From: an uncultured Prevotellaceae bacterium
Lineage (GTDB): Bacteria > Bacteroidota > Bacteroidia > Bacteroidales > Bacteroidaceae
Direction: 5' to 3'
NCBI GenBank assembly: GCA_902778535.1
Contig: CACYYG010000022.1
Span: forward strand, 1-64,000
Length of the DNA: 64,000 nucleotides
Shown here: positions 1 to 8,835 of the stretch, in pieces
Layout of the letters: each line of letters starts with the position of its first letter
Numbering within the stretch: the first letter of the stretch is position 1
The notes under the pieces: generated by a model
Databases searched by the model: none
What the model saw: the letters and a program-made list of their open reading frames with translations, nothing else
Told to the model about the DNA's origin: nothing
Made by a program: the position numbers and the translations under genes

Positions 1-283
1 TGTCATTATGGGACAGGAATCACAATCACATCCGGACAGAACTAATCATACGGCATGAGAATTGATTGGTCATAAACCCTTATGAATTATTCAGGTTAAC
101 CTATGAGTTTACTTTAACCTAGATTATTCATGGAAATTTATTAAAGCAATACCGTTATAGTTTAGATTCTCTCAACGTCTCTGCAAAGGTACAGTTATTA
201 TCGGATTATAGCGCCTTTTTAGTAGAAAAAATGGTCTTTTTTTCTCCTAATAATGACAGTCAGAAAAAAAAGCGTTAAAAAAA
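1..283. other. Upstream region without a recognised gene
   Basis: No convincing coding frame. There is a TACCTTTG-type -7 box on the minus strand at 184-191, which could start a transcript running leftwards out of the window, but I see no matching -33 element. Nothing else recognisable. Confidence 0.4.
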
Positions 284-314
284 TTGTGAAGGAATTAGAA
301 AATGCTTATCTTTG
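284..314 (+). promoter_or_regulatory. Bacteroidota-type promoter of the first susC operon
   Basis: TTG at 284-286 (-33 element) lies 20 bp before TATCTTTG at 307-314 (-7 element), matching the primary sigma factor consensus of Bacteroidota. The start codon of susC follows 56 bp later, leaving a leader of about 50 nt. Confidence 0.75.
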
Positions 315-370
315 CAGCGTTTTTGTGAAAAAACTCTAACTAACTTCATAATTAACCAAAAAATTAACCT

Positions 371-3300
371 ATGAAATTGTATTTCAGTAAAGAATTTAGG
401 GTGGCGGTAGTATGTGCTGGCCTCGCGCTGTGCTATTCACCGCAAATCCTTGCTGCACCTGGTGGTAGCGACTCACCGTTGCCCACAGAGGTGCAACAGG
501 CAAAGAAGATTACGGGTGTTGTGAGCGATGTCAACGGCCCTGTCATCGGCGCCAGCGTCAAGGTGAAAGGTACCAGCAACGGTGCTGCCACCGATTTTGA
601 CGGACGCTTCACGCTGAACGTGCAGCAGGGCCAGACGCTGGTCATCAGCTACATCGGCTACGTCACCAAGGAGGTGACGATTGGCGCCCAGAGTCAGTAC
701 AACATCACCATCGAGGAAGACCGCAACTCCTTGGAGGAAGTGGTGGTCGTGGGCTACGGTACGATGAAGAAGAGCGACCTGTCGGGCTCGTCTGCCTCTA
801 TTGGTGAGGCAGCCCTGAAAGGCTCGGTCATCACTTCGCTCGACCAGTCGCTGCAGGGTCACGCCACGGGTGTGACGGCAGTCACCACTTCGGGTGCTCC
901 CGGCTCGTCGTCGTCCATCCGCGTGCGCGGTATCGGCTCAATCAATGCCAATCAGGAACCGCTCTACGTCATCGACGGTGTCATTGTACAGAGTGGCGGA
1001 CAGAGCGGTGCCGACTATGGTTTGGGCGACCGTCTGGGCAACGGCAAGGTGTCGACCATCTCTCCGCTGTCGACCCTGAACCCCGCCGACATCGTGTCGA
1101 TGGAGATTCTGAAGGACGCCTCGGCCACAGCCATCTACGGTGCACAGGGTGCCAACGGTGTGGTGCTCATCACCACTAAGCGCGGTAAGGCCGGAGAGGC
1201 TAAGTTCAGCTACGATGGCATGTTCGCAGTCAACCGTCAGGCCAAGCGTCTCGACATGATGAACCTGCGCGAATATGCAGAATATTATAAGGACTTTGTT
1301 GACAATGGCTGGATTGTGGAGAGCCAGGCCAACAAGAACTACTCCGACCCCTCCATCCTGGGCAAGGGCACGAACTGGCAGGACGCCGTGTTCCAGACGG
1401 CCCTGCAGCACTCGCACCAGGTGAGCGCCCAGGGCGGTACTGACAAGGTGCAGTATTTCGTGTCGGGCAACTATATGAATCAGGAAGGTACGATTATCGG
1501 CTCGGAATTCACCCGCTACTCGGTACGTGCCAACTTGGACGCCCAGCTGAAGCCTTGGCTGAAGCTTGGCATGTCGACCACCTTCTCAACCACCAATGAC
1601 GACCTGAAGAAGGCTGACGGCACTGAAGGTGTGATTACCTACTCGCTGACCACCTTGCCCGACATTCCCATCTACGACGTCTTCGGCAACTACTATGCTG
1701 AGGCTCGTCAGGGCTATACCAACCCCAACCCCGTGGCCCTGGCCAACATGAACCAGTACACGCTGGAGCGCCGCAAGCTGACGGGTAACATCTTTGCCGA
1801 GGTAACGCCCGTCAAGAACTTGGTGTGGCATGCTGAGCTGGGCTATGACATCAGCGACAGCAACGCCGAGACCTGGGAGCCCTCCGTCGACCTGGGCGGC
1901 TGGCAGAAGCCCGGCAACCAGGACCACTGGCAGAGCAACAACAATAAATTCTGGCAGCTGAAGAACTATCTCACCTATACCGGCAACATCGGCAAGCATC
2001 ATTTCACCGCCATGCTCGGTCAGGAGTGCTGGGAGTCGCAGTGGAAGTATCAGGGCATCACCGGCCAGAACCTGCCTCGCAACGATGTGCAGAACCCGAA
2101 TCTCGTGGAGAAAACTGACAAGGACTACAGCTCCGGATTCGGCAGCGCCTCGATGGCCTCGTTCTTCACGCGCGAAACCTATAATTATGACGACCGCTAC
2201 TATGCCACTTACACCTACCGCTACGACGGATCTTCAAACTTCGGCCCGAAGAACCGTTGGGCAGGCTTCCATTCGCTGGCTGCCAGCTGGCGCTTCACCA
2301 ACGAGGAGTTCATCAAGAGCTTTACCGAAGGCTGGCTCAGCAACGGTAAGATTCGTGTGGGCTGGGGCCAGACGGGTAACGCCAACATCGGTGGCTACAA
2401 GTGGGGCGTCGCCCTGGGCGTGATGCCTTCGGCACTCGGACAGTCGTATCGTCCCACAGGTCTGCCCAACGAGGCCATCCAGTGGGAGACACAGGAGCAG
2501 ATTGACCTGGGTATCGACCTCGGCTTCTTCCACAACCGCCTGAACCTGACCATTGACTGGTATAAGAAAGAGTCGAAGGATATGCTGATGCGCATGCAGC
2601 TGCCTTCCTACCTCGGCACACAGGGCAACGGCTCGAGCGCTCTCTCTGCTCCCTGGGGCAACTACGGTACAATGCGCAACACCGGTCTTGAGATTGAGCT
2701 GAAAGCCACTCCCGTGCTGACGAAGGACTTCAGCTGGGACACCGACCTGCAGTTCTCGTTCAACAAGAACAAGCTGGTAGCTCTGCAGGGCACCACTTCC
2801 GCCGCTATCATCGGCTATGGCCAGTGGAGCGACGTGGTCGCCGTATCGTCTGTCGGCCGCCCGATGTACGACTTCTTCGGCTATGAGGTGGAAGGCGTCT
2901 ACAAGGACTTCGACGACATCCTCAACTCGCCTGTCAATACGCTTTATGCGCAGTCGTGCATACACAATGAGGACGGTACCTGGAGTCACGTGACCGACCC
3001 CACGAAGTACAGCAAGAACAATACTGTTTGGCCCGGCGACCTGAAGTTCAAGGACGTGAACAAAGACGGCGTCATCGACGAGAACGATAAGACCAACATC
3101 GGCTCGCCGCTGCCCAAGTTCACCTTCGGCTTCACCAACACGTTCAACTTCAAGGGCTTCGACCTGAGCATCTTCATCAACGGCTCCTATGGCAACAAGG
3201 TGATGAACTACACCTCCATTCCTCTGACGTCGATGACGAGCACTTGGAACAACCAGATTCAGGAGAAGATTGCCGACCGTGCACAGCTGGCTCCTATCGA

Positions 3301-3694
3301 TGCCAACAAGGTGTATGAGGACGGCAGCGCATGGTATAACGACATCACCAACGTCTATGTGACCAACCCCGGCACGCAGACCCCGCGTGTGGCTTTGGGC
3401 AATGGCTACAACCAGAATATTTCAAGCCGATATATTGAGGACGGCAGCTACATCCGCCTGAAGAATGTCTCGCTGGGCTATACCTTCCCCAAGAGCATCA
3501 TCAGCAAGCTCTACCTGGAAAACCTGCGCGTGTATTGCAACCTGCAGAACGTGCTGACCATCACCGGCTACGACGGCTACGACCCCGAGATTGGTGCCTC
3601 TACCACAGATGCCAATGGCTATGTCTTCGGATTGGATAACGGCCGTTATCCCTCGCCCTTCACCTGCACCTTCGGACTCAACATTTCATTCTAA
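371..3694 (+). CDS. susC: SusC/RagA-family TonB-dependent outer membrane transporter
   Basis: 1107 residues. It should form the outer membrane channel that imports oligosaccharides, working with the SusD protein encoded 23 bp downstream and powered by TonB. Visible order: signal peptide (about 1-28), a carboxypeptidase-regulatory-like beta sandwich (about 47-110, with the DFDGRF and ISYIGY motifs), the TonB-contact segment EEVVVVGYGTMKKSDLSG, a plug domain with RIRG-like and LYVIDGV motifs, then a long barrel ending in Phe. The ATG at 371 directly precedes the signal peptide. The gene heads an operon with susD and two glycan-binding lipoproteins. Substrate is inferred only from the GH26 and GH5 genes 6 kb downstream: beta-mannan, glucomannan or a related beta-glucan. 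Confidence 0.95.
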   Translation: MKLYFSKEFRVAVVCAGLALCYSPQILAAPGGSDSPLPTEVQQAKKITGVVSDVNGPVIGASVKVKGTSNGAATDFDGRFTLNVQQGQTLVISYIGYVTKEVTIGAQSQYNITIEEDRNSLEEVVVVGYGTMKKSDLSGSSASIGEAALKGSVITSLDQSLQGHATGVTAVTTSGAPGSSSSIRVRGIGSINANQEPLYVIDGVIVQSGGQSGADYGLGDRLGNGKVSTISPLSTLNPADIVSMEILKDASATAIYGAQGANGVVLITTKRGKAGEAKFSYDGMFAVNRQAKRLDMMNLREYAEYYKDFVDNGWIVESQANKNYSDPSILGKGTNWQDAVFQTALQHSHQVSAQGGTDKVQYFVSGNYMNQEGTIIGSEFTRYSVRANLDAQLKPWLKLGMSTTFSTTNDDLKKADGTEGVITYSLTTLPDIPIYDVFGNYYAEARQGYTNPNPVALANMNQYTLERRKLTGNIFAEVTPVKNLVWHAELGYDISDSNAETWEPSVDLGGWQKPGNQDHWQSNNNKFWQLKNYLTYTGNIGKHHFTAMLGQECWESQWKYQGITGQNLPRNDVQNPNLVEKTDKDYSSGFGSASMASFFTRETYNYDDRYYATYTYRYDGSSNFGPKNRWAGFHSLAASWRFTNEEFIKSFTEGWLSNGKIRVGWGQTGNANIGGYKWGVALGVMPSALGQSYRPTGLPNEAIQWETQEQIDLGIDLGFFHNRLNLTIDWYKKESKDMLMRMQLPSYLGTQGNGSSALSAPWGNYGTMRNTGLEIELKATPVLTKDFSWDTDLQFSFNKNKLVALQGTTSAAIIGYGQWSDVVAVSSVGRPMYDFFGYEVEGVYKDFDDILNSPVNTLYAQSCIHNEDGTWSHVTDPTKYSKNNTVWPGDLKFKDVNKDGVIDENDKTNIGSPLPKFTFGFTNTFNFKGFDLSIFINGSYGNKVMNYTSIPLTSMTSTWNNQIQEKIADRAQLAPIDANKVYEDGSAWYNDITNVYVTNPGTQTPRVALGNGYNQNISSRYIEDGSYIRLKNVSLGYTFPKSIISKLYLENLRVYCNLQNVLTITGYDGYDPEIGASTTDANGYVFGLDNGRYPSPFTCTFGLNISF

Positions 3695-3717
3695 AAAATA
3701 CAGAGGAGAAAATTGTC

Positions 3718-5463
3718 ATGAAAACAAATCATAAGATAAAAGTATTATTGGGTGCCGTTGTCGTTGGTTTGGGCCTTACCTCATGTGAGGACTTCCTCGA
3801 CCGCCCCACAGAGGACGGCTACGTAGCCAGCGGCTACTACAAAACCGATGCAGAATGTATTGCTGCCGTCGATTATCTTTATAATTCACCCTGGTATGAC
3901 TTCCAGCGCGGTTTCTTCTCGTTCGACGTCATGGCCGGCAACATCTACATGTCAGATGGCGGCGACTACACCGCATTCCTGCGCTTCGGACTGACTTCGA
4001 ACAACCAGCATATCCGCAACATGTCCTACTCGCTGTGGGCTGTCAATGGCCACTCGAACATTGTGCGCCGCTACATTGAAGGCGGTGGCGCATCGGAGGC
4101 TGTGAAAAAGCAAACCATGGGCGAGTGCCTGCTGTGGAAGGCCATGGCCTACTTCTACCTGGTGCGCACCTTCGGCGATGTGCCTATCGTGCACGACAAT
4201 GCAGCCATGATTGAGGCCGGCACCTACAATGACCAGCCGAAAGTGCTGAAGGCCGACGTCTACGAATACATCGTGATGACCTTGGAAAAAGCCATCGAGC
4301 TGCTGCCTGAGCAGTGCGCCAAGGGACGTCTGGACAAATACTGCGCCAAGGGACTGCTGGCCAAGGTGTACCTGACCAAGGCCGGTGTGAGCGGACAGCT
4401 CGATCAGGCCGACCTGCAGAAAGCTGCCGAGCTGGCCAAGGATGTGATGGACAACAGCGGACGCTCGCTGGAGAAGAACTACGCCGACTGCTTCACCTTG
4501 GAAGGCAACAACTCGCCCGAGAATATGATTGCCTGGCGCTGGGTGGTCAGCTCGCAGTGGACATCGCAGAACTCCTTCCAGTCTGACCTCGGCATGACCG
4601 GCATGGACGAGTATGGTGATGTATGGGGCGAGTGGAGCGGCCCGTCGGTCGACCTGCAGGATGCCTTCGGCTTCAACGTGCTCGACGATCCCGCCACACG
4701 TCCCGACGTAGACACGCGCCGCAAGGCCACGATGATGACTGTGGGCGATGTCGTTCCCTATCTGTGGCGCGACCACGGCGGCTTCGACTACATGCGCTTC
4801 GAATTCGACAAGACCTACAACCCCGCTGCCTGGGGCGAGCACCGCTCACCCACCGGCTGCAACATGGTGAAATACATGTATGGCAACAATGCCGACCATG
4901 TGACCGCTCTCGGCACGTCGGCAGCACGCATGGCCAGCTCGCTCTGTACACCGATTCTGCGCCTTGCCGACGTCTACCTCGTTCTGGCCGAGGCCAAGGT
5001 GCTGCTGGGACAGGGCAACGATGCCGATGCACTGAGGGCCTTCAACGCCGTACGCTCACGTGCCATCCCCAATGTCATTCCCGCCACCTCGCTCACCTTC
5101 GACGACGTGTGGAAAGAGCGCCGTCTGGAACTGGCCTGCGAGGGCGACCGCTGGTACGACTTCGTCCGCCTGTCATACTACAACGCCGACCGTGCCATCA
5201 ACGAGCTGAAGGGCCAGCGCCGCAACCAGTACTGGAACCTTGGCCCGATGTTCAAGAACTACTATGAGACCGGCCAGTGGCAACTGGTGAACAAAGACGA
5301 TGACGGCAACGACCAAACCGCCATGTACGACGACCAGACGGCTGGCCCCAACGTGACCGTCAACAGCTTCACCATTCCGTTCCCGATGGAAGACCTCACC
5401 TTCAACCCGCATCTGAAGGAAGATCCCATCCATGTGGATGTACGTGCTACCTATAGCTATTGA
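3718..5463 (+). CDS. susD: SusD/RagB-family surface lipoprotein
   Basis: 581 residues. Expected to sit as a lid on the SusC channel at the cell surface and bind the incoming glycan. An SPII signal with lipobox LTSC places the lipidated Cys at residue 23, and the next residues (EDFLDRP) are the usual SusD start, including the acidic surface-export signal. The TPR-like core (MGECLLWKAMAYFYLVRTFGDVP) and the C-terminal WKERRLELACEGDRWYDFVR motif are diagnostic of the family. Length is normal. It lies 23 bp after susC and 40 bp before the next lipoprotein gene, so one operon is likely. Confidence 0.95.
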   Translation: MKTNHKIKVLLGAVVVGLGLTSCEDFLDRPTEDGYVASGYYKTDAECIAAVDYLYNSPWYDFQRGFFSFDVMAGNIYMSDGGDYTAFLRFGLTSNNQHIRNMSYSLWAVNGHSNIVRRYIEGGGASEAVKKQTMGECLLWKAMAYFYLVRTFGDVPIVHDNAAMIEAGTYNDQPKVLKADVYEYIVMTLEKAIELLPEQCAKGRLDKYCAKGLLAKVYLTKAGVSGQLDQADLQKAAELAKDVMDNSGRSLEKNYADCFTLEGNNSPENMIAWRWVVSSQWTSQNSFQSDLGMTGMDEYGDVWGEWSGPSVDLQDAFGFNVLDDPATRPDVDTRRKATMMTVGDVVPYLWRDHGGFDYMRFEFDKTYNPAAWGEHRSPTGCNMVKYMYGNNADHVTALGTSAARMASSLCTPILRLADVYLVLAEAKVLLGQGNDADALRAFNAVRSRAIPNVIPATSLTFDDVWKERRLELACEGDRWYDFVRLSYYNADRAINELKGQRRNQYWNLGPMFKNYYETGQWQLVNKDDDGNDQTAMYDDQTAGPNVTVNSFTIPFPMEDLTFNPHLKEDPIHVDVRATYSY

Positions 5464-5503
5464 ATATTGAATATTGAAAATTGATAATTGAATGTTGAAA
5501 GAT

Positions 5504-6766
5504 ATGAACAACAAGATATTTAAAGGACTGTACATTGCCTTGGCCGCCTGCTCCATGATTGGCTTCACTGCCTGCGAGGACGAGCCCGACAAGTACGAGA
5601 TAAGCGGTGGCAAGCCGACTATCCGCTACATACGCCCTGTGAATGTTGAGAGCGCCGACTCCATCCTGACTGGCGCCTATATGGATAACAACATTTGCAT
5701 CGTGGGCGAGAACCTGCGTAGTATTACCAAGATGCTTTTCAACGATCAGGAAGCCAAGCTCATTCCGAGCTTTATCACCGACAATACGATGATTGTCACT
5801 GTGCCAGGCGACATTCCCGGCGAGGTGTTCAACAAAATCTTCATGATCAACAACAGCAACGACACCACTACTTACGACTTCAAGGTGCTGGTGCCTGGCC
5901 CAAACATCAACAGTATGAGCAACGAGTGGGCCAAGGGAGGCGAGCAGGCCACCATCTATGGCAACTACTTCGTCGATGACCCCAACACGCCGCTCACGCT
6001 GACCATCAGCGGCAAGAAGATTGACATCGAGGCCTTTAACATCAGTACGATCACCTTCACCGTTCCCGAGGGACTGGAGGAAGGCCCCGTAGAGGTGACC
6101 ACCGTCTATGGCAAGAAGAAGGCCCGCTTCAACTACCATGACACACGCGGCATGCTGTTCGATGACTGGGATAACGGCTGGCCCGACGACTATGCCAACG
6201 GTCAGTTCAAGCACGGATGGCACGGCGCAAGAATCTCCAACGACGAATACTCCCTCGACGGCTACTACCTGCTGCTGGGTGACGTTGACTTCACCGACGG
6301 TGCTTGGGATGATTCAAACCTCTGCTTTGAATACTGGCCGGAAGCCACCGACCGTCTGTCAGACCGCGTCAGCTTTGCAAACTTCGCCAATATGGCCTTG
6401 AAGTTCGAGGTGAACATCCCGTCAAGCAATCCCTGGACCAACCTCTCCATGCAGTGTATCTTCACTGGCGACGCACAGGTGACAAATGCTACAGCCAACA
6501 ACACTTTCTTCCACGATGTGGACTATCCTCGTGGACTGTGGACTCCTTGGAACCAGACCGGTTCCTACGACACCGGCGGCAAATGGGTGACCGTCACCCT
6601 GCCTCTCTCCACCTTCAAGTATCTGGAGGACGGAACGCCGGCAGGCACCCCGCTTACTGCTGAGAACTTCACCGGTTTGACGCTCTTCATCTGGAATGGT
6701 GTGCAGAACGGCACCACCTGCCATCCCATCATCCGTATCGACAACATTCGCGCAGTAGAACTCTAA
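5504..6766 (+). CDS. Surface glycan-binding lipoprotein with IPT/TIG domains
   Basis: 420 residues from the ATG at 5504, which opens directly on the signal peptide; an in-frame ATG at 5492 would add four residues. Lipobox FTAC puts the lipid anchor on Cys24. After it come two Ig-like IPT/TIG repeats (about residues 32-210), then a C-terminal beta-rich domain starting at GMLFDDWDNGWPDD, rich in Trp, Tyr and Asn, of the kind that binds glycan in SGBP-B proteins of xyloglucan and mannan loci. It is third in the susCD operon. Role inferred: holds polysaccharide at the cell surface for the GH26 and GH5 enzymes. The sugar bound cannot be told from sequence. Confidence 0.85.
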   Translation: MNNKIFKGLYIALAACSMIGFTACEDEPDKYEISGGKPTIRYIRPVNVESADSILTGAYMDNNICIVGENLRSITKMLFNDQEAKLIPSFITDNTMIVTVPGDIPGEVFNKIFMINNSNDTTTYDFKVLVPGPNINSMSNEWAKGGEQATIYGNYFVDDPNTPLTLTISGKKIDIEAFNISTITFTVPEGLEEGPVEVTTVYGKKKARFNYHDTRGMLFDDWDNGWPDDYANGQFKHGWHGARISNDEYSLDGYYLLLGDVDFTDGAWDDSNLCFEYWPEATDRLSDRVSFANFANMALKFEVNIPSSNPWTNLSMQCIFTGDAQVTNATANNTFFHDVDYPRGLWTPWNQTGSYDTGGKWVTVTLPLSTFKYLEDGTPAGTPLTAENFTGLTLFIWNGVQNGTTCHPIIRIDNIRAVEL

Positions 6767-6779
6767 AAGAATCAAAACA

Positions 6780-8615
6780 ATGAAGATATATCGTAACATA
6801 TCAGTAATGGCCATGGCTGCGCTGGTTGCTATGACTGGCTTCACCAGCTGTAGCGAGGACGACCTCGACACCAACCAGTACAGCAAGAGCGGCGTGAACA
6901 TCCTGGGCTTCGGCCCCATGCCGATAACCCGTGGCGAGACCATGCGCCTGACAGGCACCCAGCTGAACAACGTCAAGGAGGTGCTCTTCCCTGAGGGCAA
7001 TCAGAAGCTGACACCTGCCACTACCTACATCAATGCCGAGTTTACTGTGCAAAACGCTCAGGAGATGACGGTTACCATTCCCGACCAGTGTGTGCCTGGA
7101 CAGCTCCGCCTCGTGACCAATAGCGGCGACACCATTGTCTCGGCATCCAAGATCACCTTTGCCGAGGAGATCAAGGTCAACTCTTTCTCACCAGCCTCCA
7201 TCCATCCAGGCAACATCGTTTCCATTAAGGGCGAGTATGTCTGGAATATCGGACAGGTGGTCTTCTTCGACCACGTCACCGTTGACGCTGCCGACTTCGT
7301 GAAGAACACCCGCAACGAGATTCAAGTGCGTGTGCCTATGGAGGCCAAGAGTGGCGAAGTGGCTTATAACGACGGCTCCGAAGGCGCCGAAAACACCGTG
7401 ATGGGCAACCTCAGCGTGGACGCAGCCAAGGCCACCGGCGTTTCAAACGCCAATCCCGAATTCAGTGAGCTGATTACTATTACGGGCGAGAACCTCGACC
7501 TCGTGTCCTCTATCGACTTCCCCGCCGTGCCCGATGTGGCCTTCACCGCTGCTGGCGACGGCAAGTCCATTCAGGTGACCGTTCCTGCCAACACCGTGTC
7601 GGGCACGGTTACGCTTAACAGCGCCTCCGGCCTCACTACCACCGTCGACATCACCGTGCCGCTGGCCACCGTCAGCAGCACCGATCCTGTCAAGGACGTC
7701 AAGGCCGGACAGACCATCACCATCAAGGGCACCCAGCTCGACCGCATCACCCAGCTCGTCCTGCCCGCCATTGAAGCTCCTCTGCAGAAGGGCGAGTTCG
7801 CACAGAGCGCCACCCAGATCAGCTTCGTAGTGCCCGAGGGCATGGGCGACGGCAAGGTCATCCTTGTGCAGCACGAGAACTACAGCATTGAGTCAGACAA
7901 GATTTCGATGTACAGCGAGGCTCCTGAGACAACCATCTGGGCCGGCAACTTCTACATCGGCAACTGGAATGCCGGCATGCAGGATCTGGCATGGGGCGGC
8001 TACGACTGGTCAACCGCCAAGGCCGGACAGGTGCTTACCGTCTACCTCAAGCCCGACATGTCAGAGGGCTGGTCGCAGATTCGCGTCGGCAACGGCTCGT
8101 GGGCTCCACTGCCCGGCACAGCCGATGCCAATCCGCTGACAGCTGAGGACACGAAGTTCTCAGTGACACTCACTCAGGCCATGATCGACGAGATGGTAGC
8201 CAATGGCGGCCTCGTCATCTGCGGAGCCTTCTTCACCATCACGAAGATCACGCTCTCCATTCTGGAGAACACCATCTGGAGCGGCAGCTTCGCCCTCGGC
8301 AGCTGGGCCGCAGGCATGCAGGATCTGGCCTGGGGCGGCTACGACTGGAGCACCGTTGCCGCAGGCACGACGGTGAAGCTCTACTACGAGGTAGATCCAT
8401 CGGTGGGCTACATCAACATCCGCTTCGGCAACGGCTCATGGGCTGCCCTGCCTTCCACTCAGGGCTGGGGGCCCGACGGCAATGCCTCGCCCGACCCGTC
8501 GGAGACCAGCATCAAGACCGTGCTCACCGATGCCGATATGGAGCAGTTGCGCACTGCCGGCGGCCTTGTCATCTGTGGCGCAGGCATCATCTGCAAGAAG
8601 GTTGTACTCCTGTAG
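6780..8615 (+). CDS. Second IPT/TIG surface glycan-binding lipoprotein, with a tandem C-terminal module
   Basis: 611 residues, starting 13 bp after the previous gene. Lipobox FTSC gives a lipidated Cys24. Residues about 38-380 hold four IPT/TIG-like Ig repeats. The C-terminus is a tandem duplication: residues 383-495 and 496-611 both begin TIWxGxF and share the exact string GMQDLAWGGYDWST, a GNGSWA(P/A)LP motif and an end GGLVICGA. The conserved Trp and Tyr residues suggest a carbohydrate-binding fold present twice, which would raise avidity. It probably acts as a second surface binder beside SusD. The last gene of the operon; a strong terminator follows at 8635. No enzyme motif is visible. 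Confidence 0.85.
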   Translation: MKIYRNISVMAMAALVAMTGFTSCSEDDLDTNQYSKSGVNILGFGPMPITRGETMRLTGTQLNNVKEVLFPEGNQKLTPATTYINAEFTVQNAQEMTVTIPDQCVPGQLRLVTNSGDTIVSASKITFAEEIKVNSFSPASIHPGNIVSIKGEYVWNIGQVVFFDHVTVDAADFVKNTRNEIQVRVPMEAKSGEVAYNDGSEGAENTVMGNLSVDAAKATGVSNANPEFSELITITGENLDLVSSIDFPAVPDVAFTAAGDGKSIQVTVPANTVSGTVTLNSASGLTTTVDITVPLATVSSTDPVKDVKAGQTITIKGTQLDRITQLVLPAIEAPLQKGEFAQSATQISFVVPEGMGDGKVILVQHENYSIESDKISMYSEAPETTIWAGNFYIGNWNAGMQDLAWGGYDWSTAKAGQVLTVYLKPDMSEGWSQIRVGNGSWAPLPGTADANPLTAEDTKFSVTLTQAMIDEMVANGGLVICGAFFTITKITLSILENTIWSGSFALGSWAAGMQDLAWGGYDWSTVAAGTTVKLYYEVDPSVGYINIRFGNGSWAALPSTQGWGPDGNASPDPSETSIKTVLTDADMEQLRTAGGLVICGAGIICKKVVLL

Positions 8616-8634
8616 ATAATTCCTGCTGACAATC

Positions 8635-8669
8635 AAAAAAGCGCTCCTCCGACCGAGGGGCGCTTTTTT
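8635..8669. terminator. Bidirectional intrinsic terminator
   Basis: A GC-rich stem (GCGCTCCTC pairing with GAGGGGCGC with one bulged base) is flanked by six A on the left and six T on the right, so it can end both the susC operon from the left and the convergent gene from the right. Confidence 0.85.
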
Positions 8670-8687
8670 CGTGTCCACAAACATCAA

Positions 8688-8759
8688 GTACACGTATCGT
8701 ACACATCATGTGTACTAAAAATACACACGGTGTGTATTTTTAGTACACAGCGTGTGTAC
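8688..8759. repeat. 11-bp-phased array of GTACAC words in both orientations
   Basis: The word GTACAC or its complement GTGTAC (with ATACAC/GTGTAT variants) starts at 8688, 8699, 8710, 8721, 8732, 8743 and 8754, exactly every 11 bp. Part of it (8709-8728 against 8730-8749) is a perfect 20-bp inverted repeat with a 1-nt centre. It lies between the two convergent genes, next to the terminator. Function unknown. Confidence 0.85.
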
Positions 8760-8835
8760 GAAATTAAAACCGCATCGTCACGGTCGACGTGAGCTTGGTG
8801 AAATGATTGTGGACAATCCGGATTTTCATGATGTA

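Noticed and set aside
5461-5503. AT-rich direct repeats (TGAATATTGA-type) between susD and the next gene
   Set aside because: Short and low-complexity; common in AT-rich gaps of these genomes and no structure could be supported.
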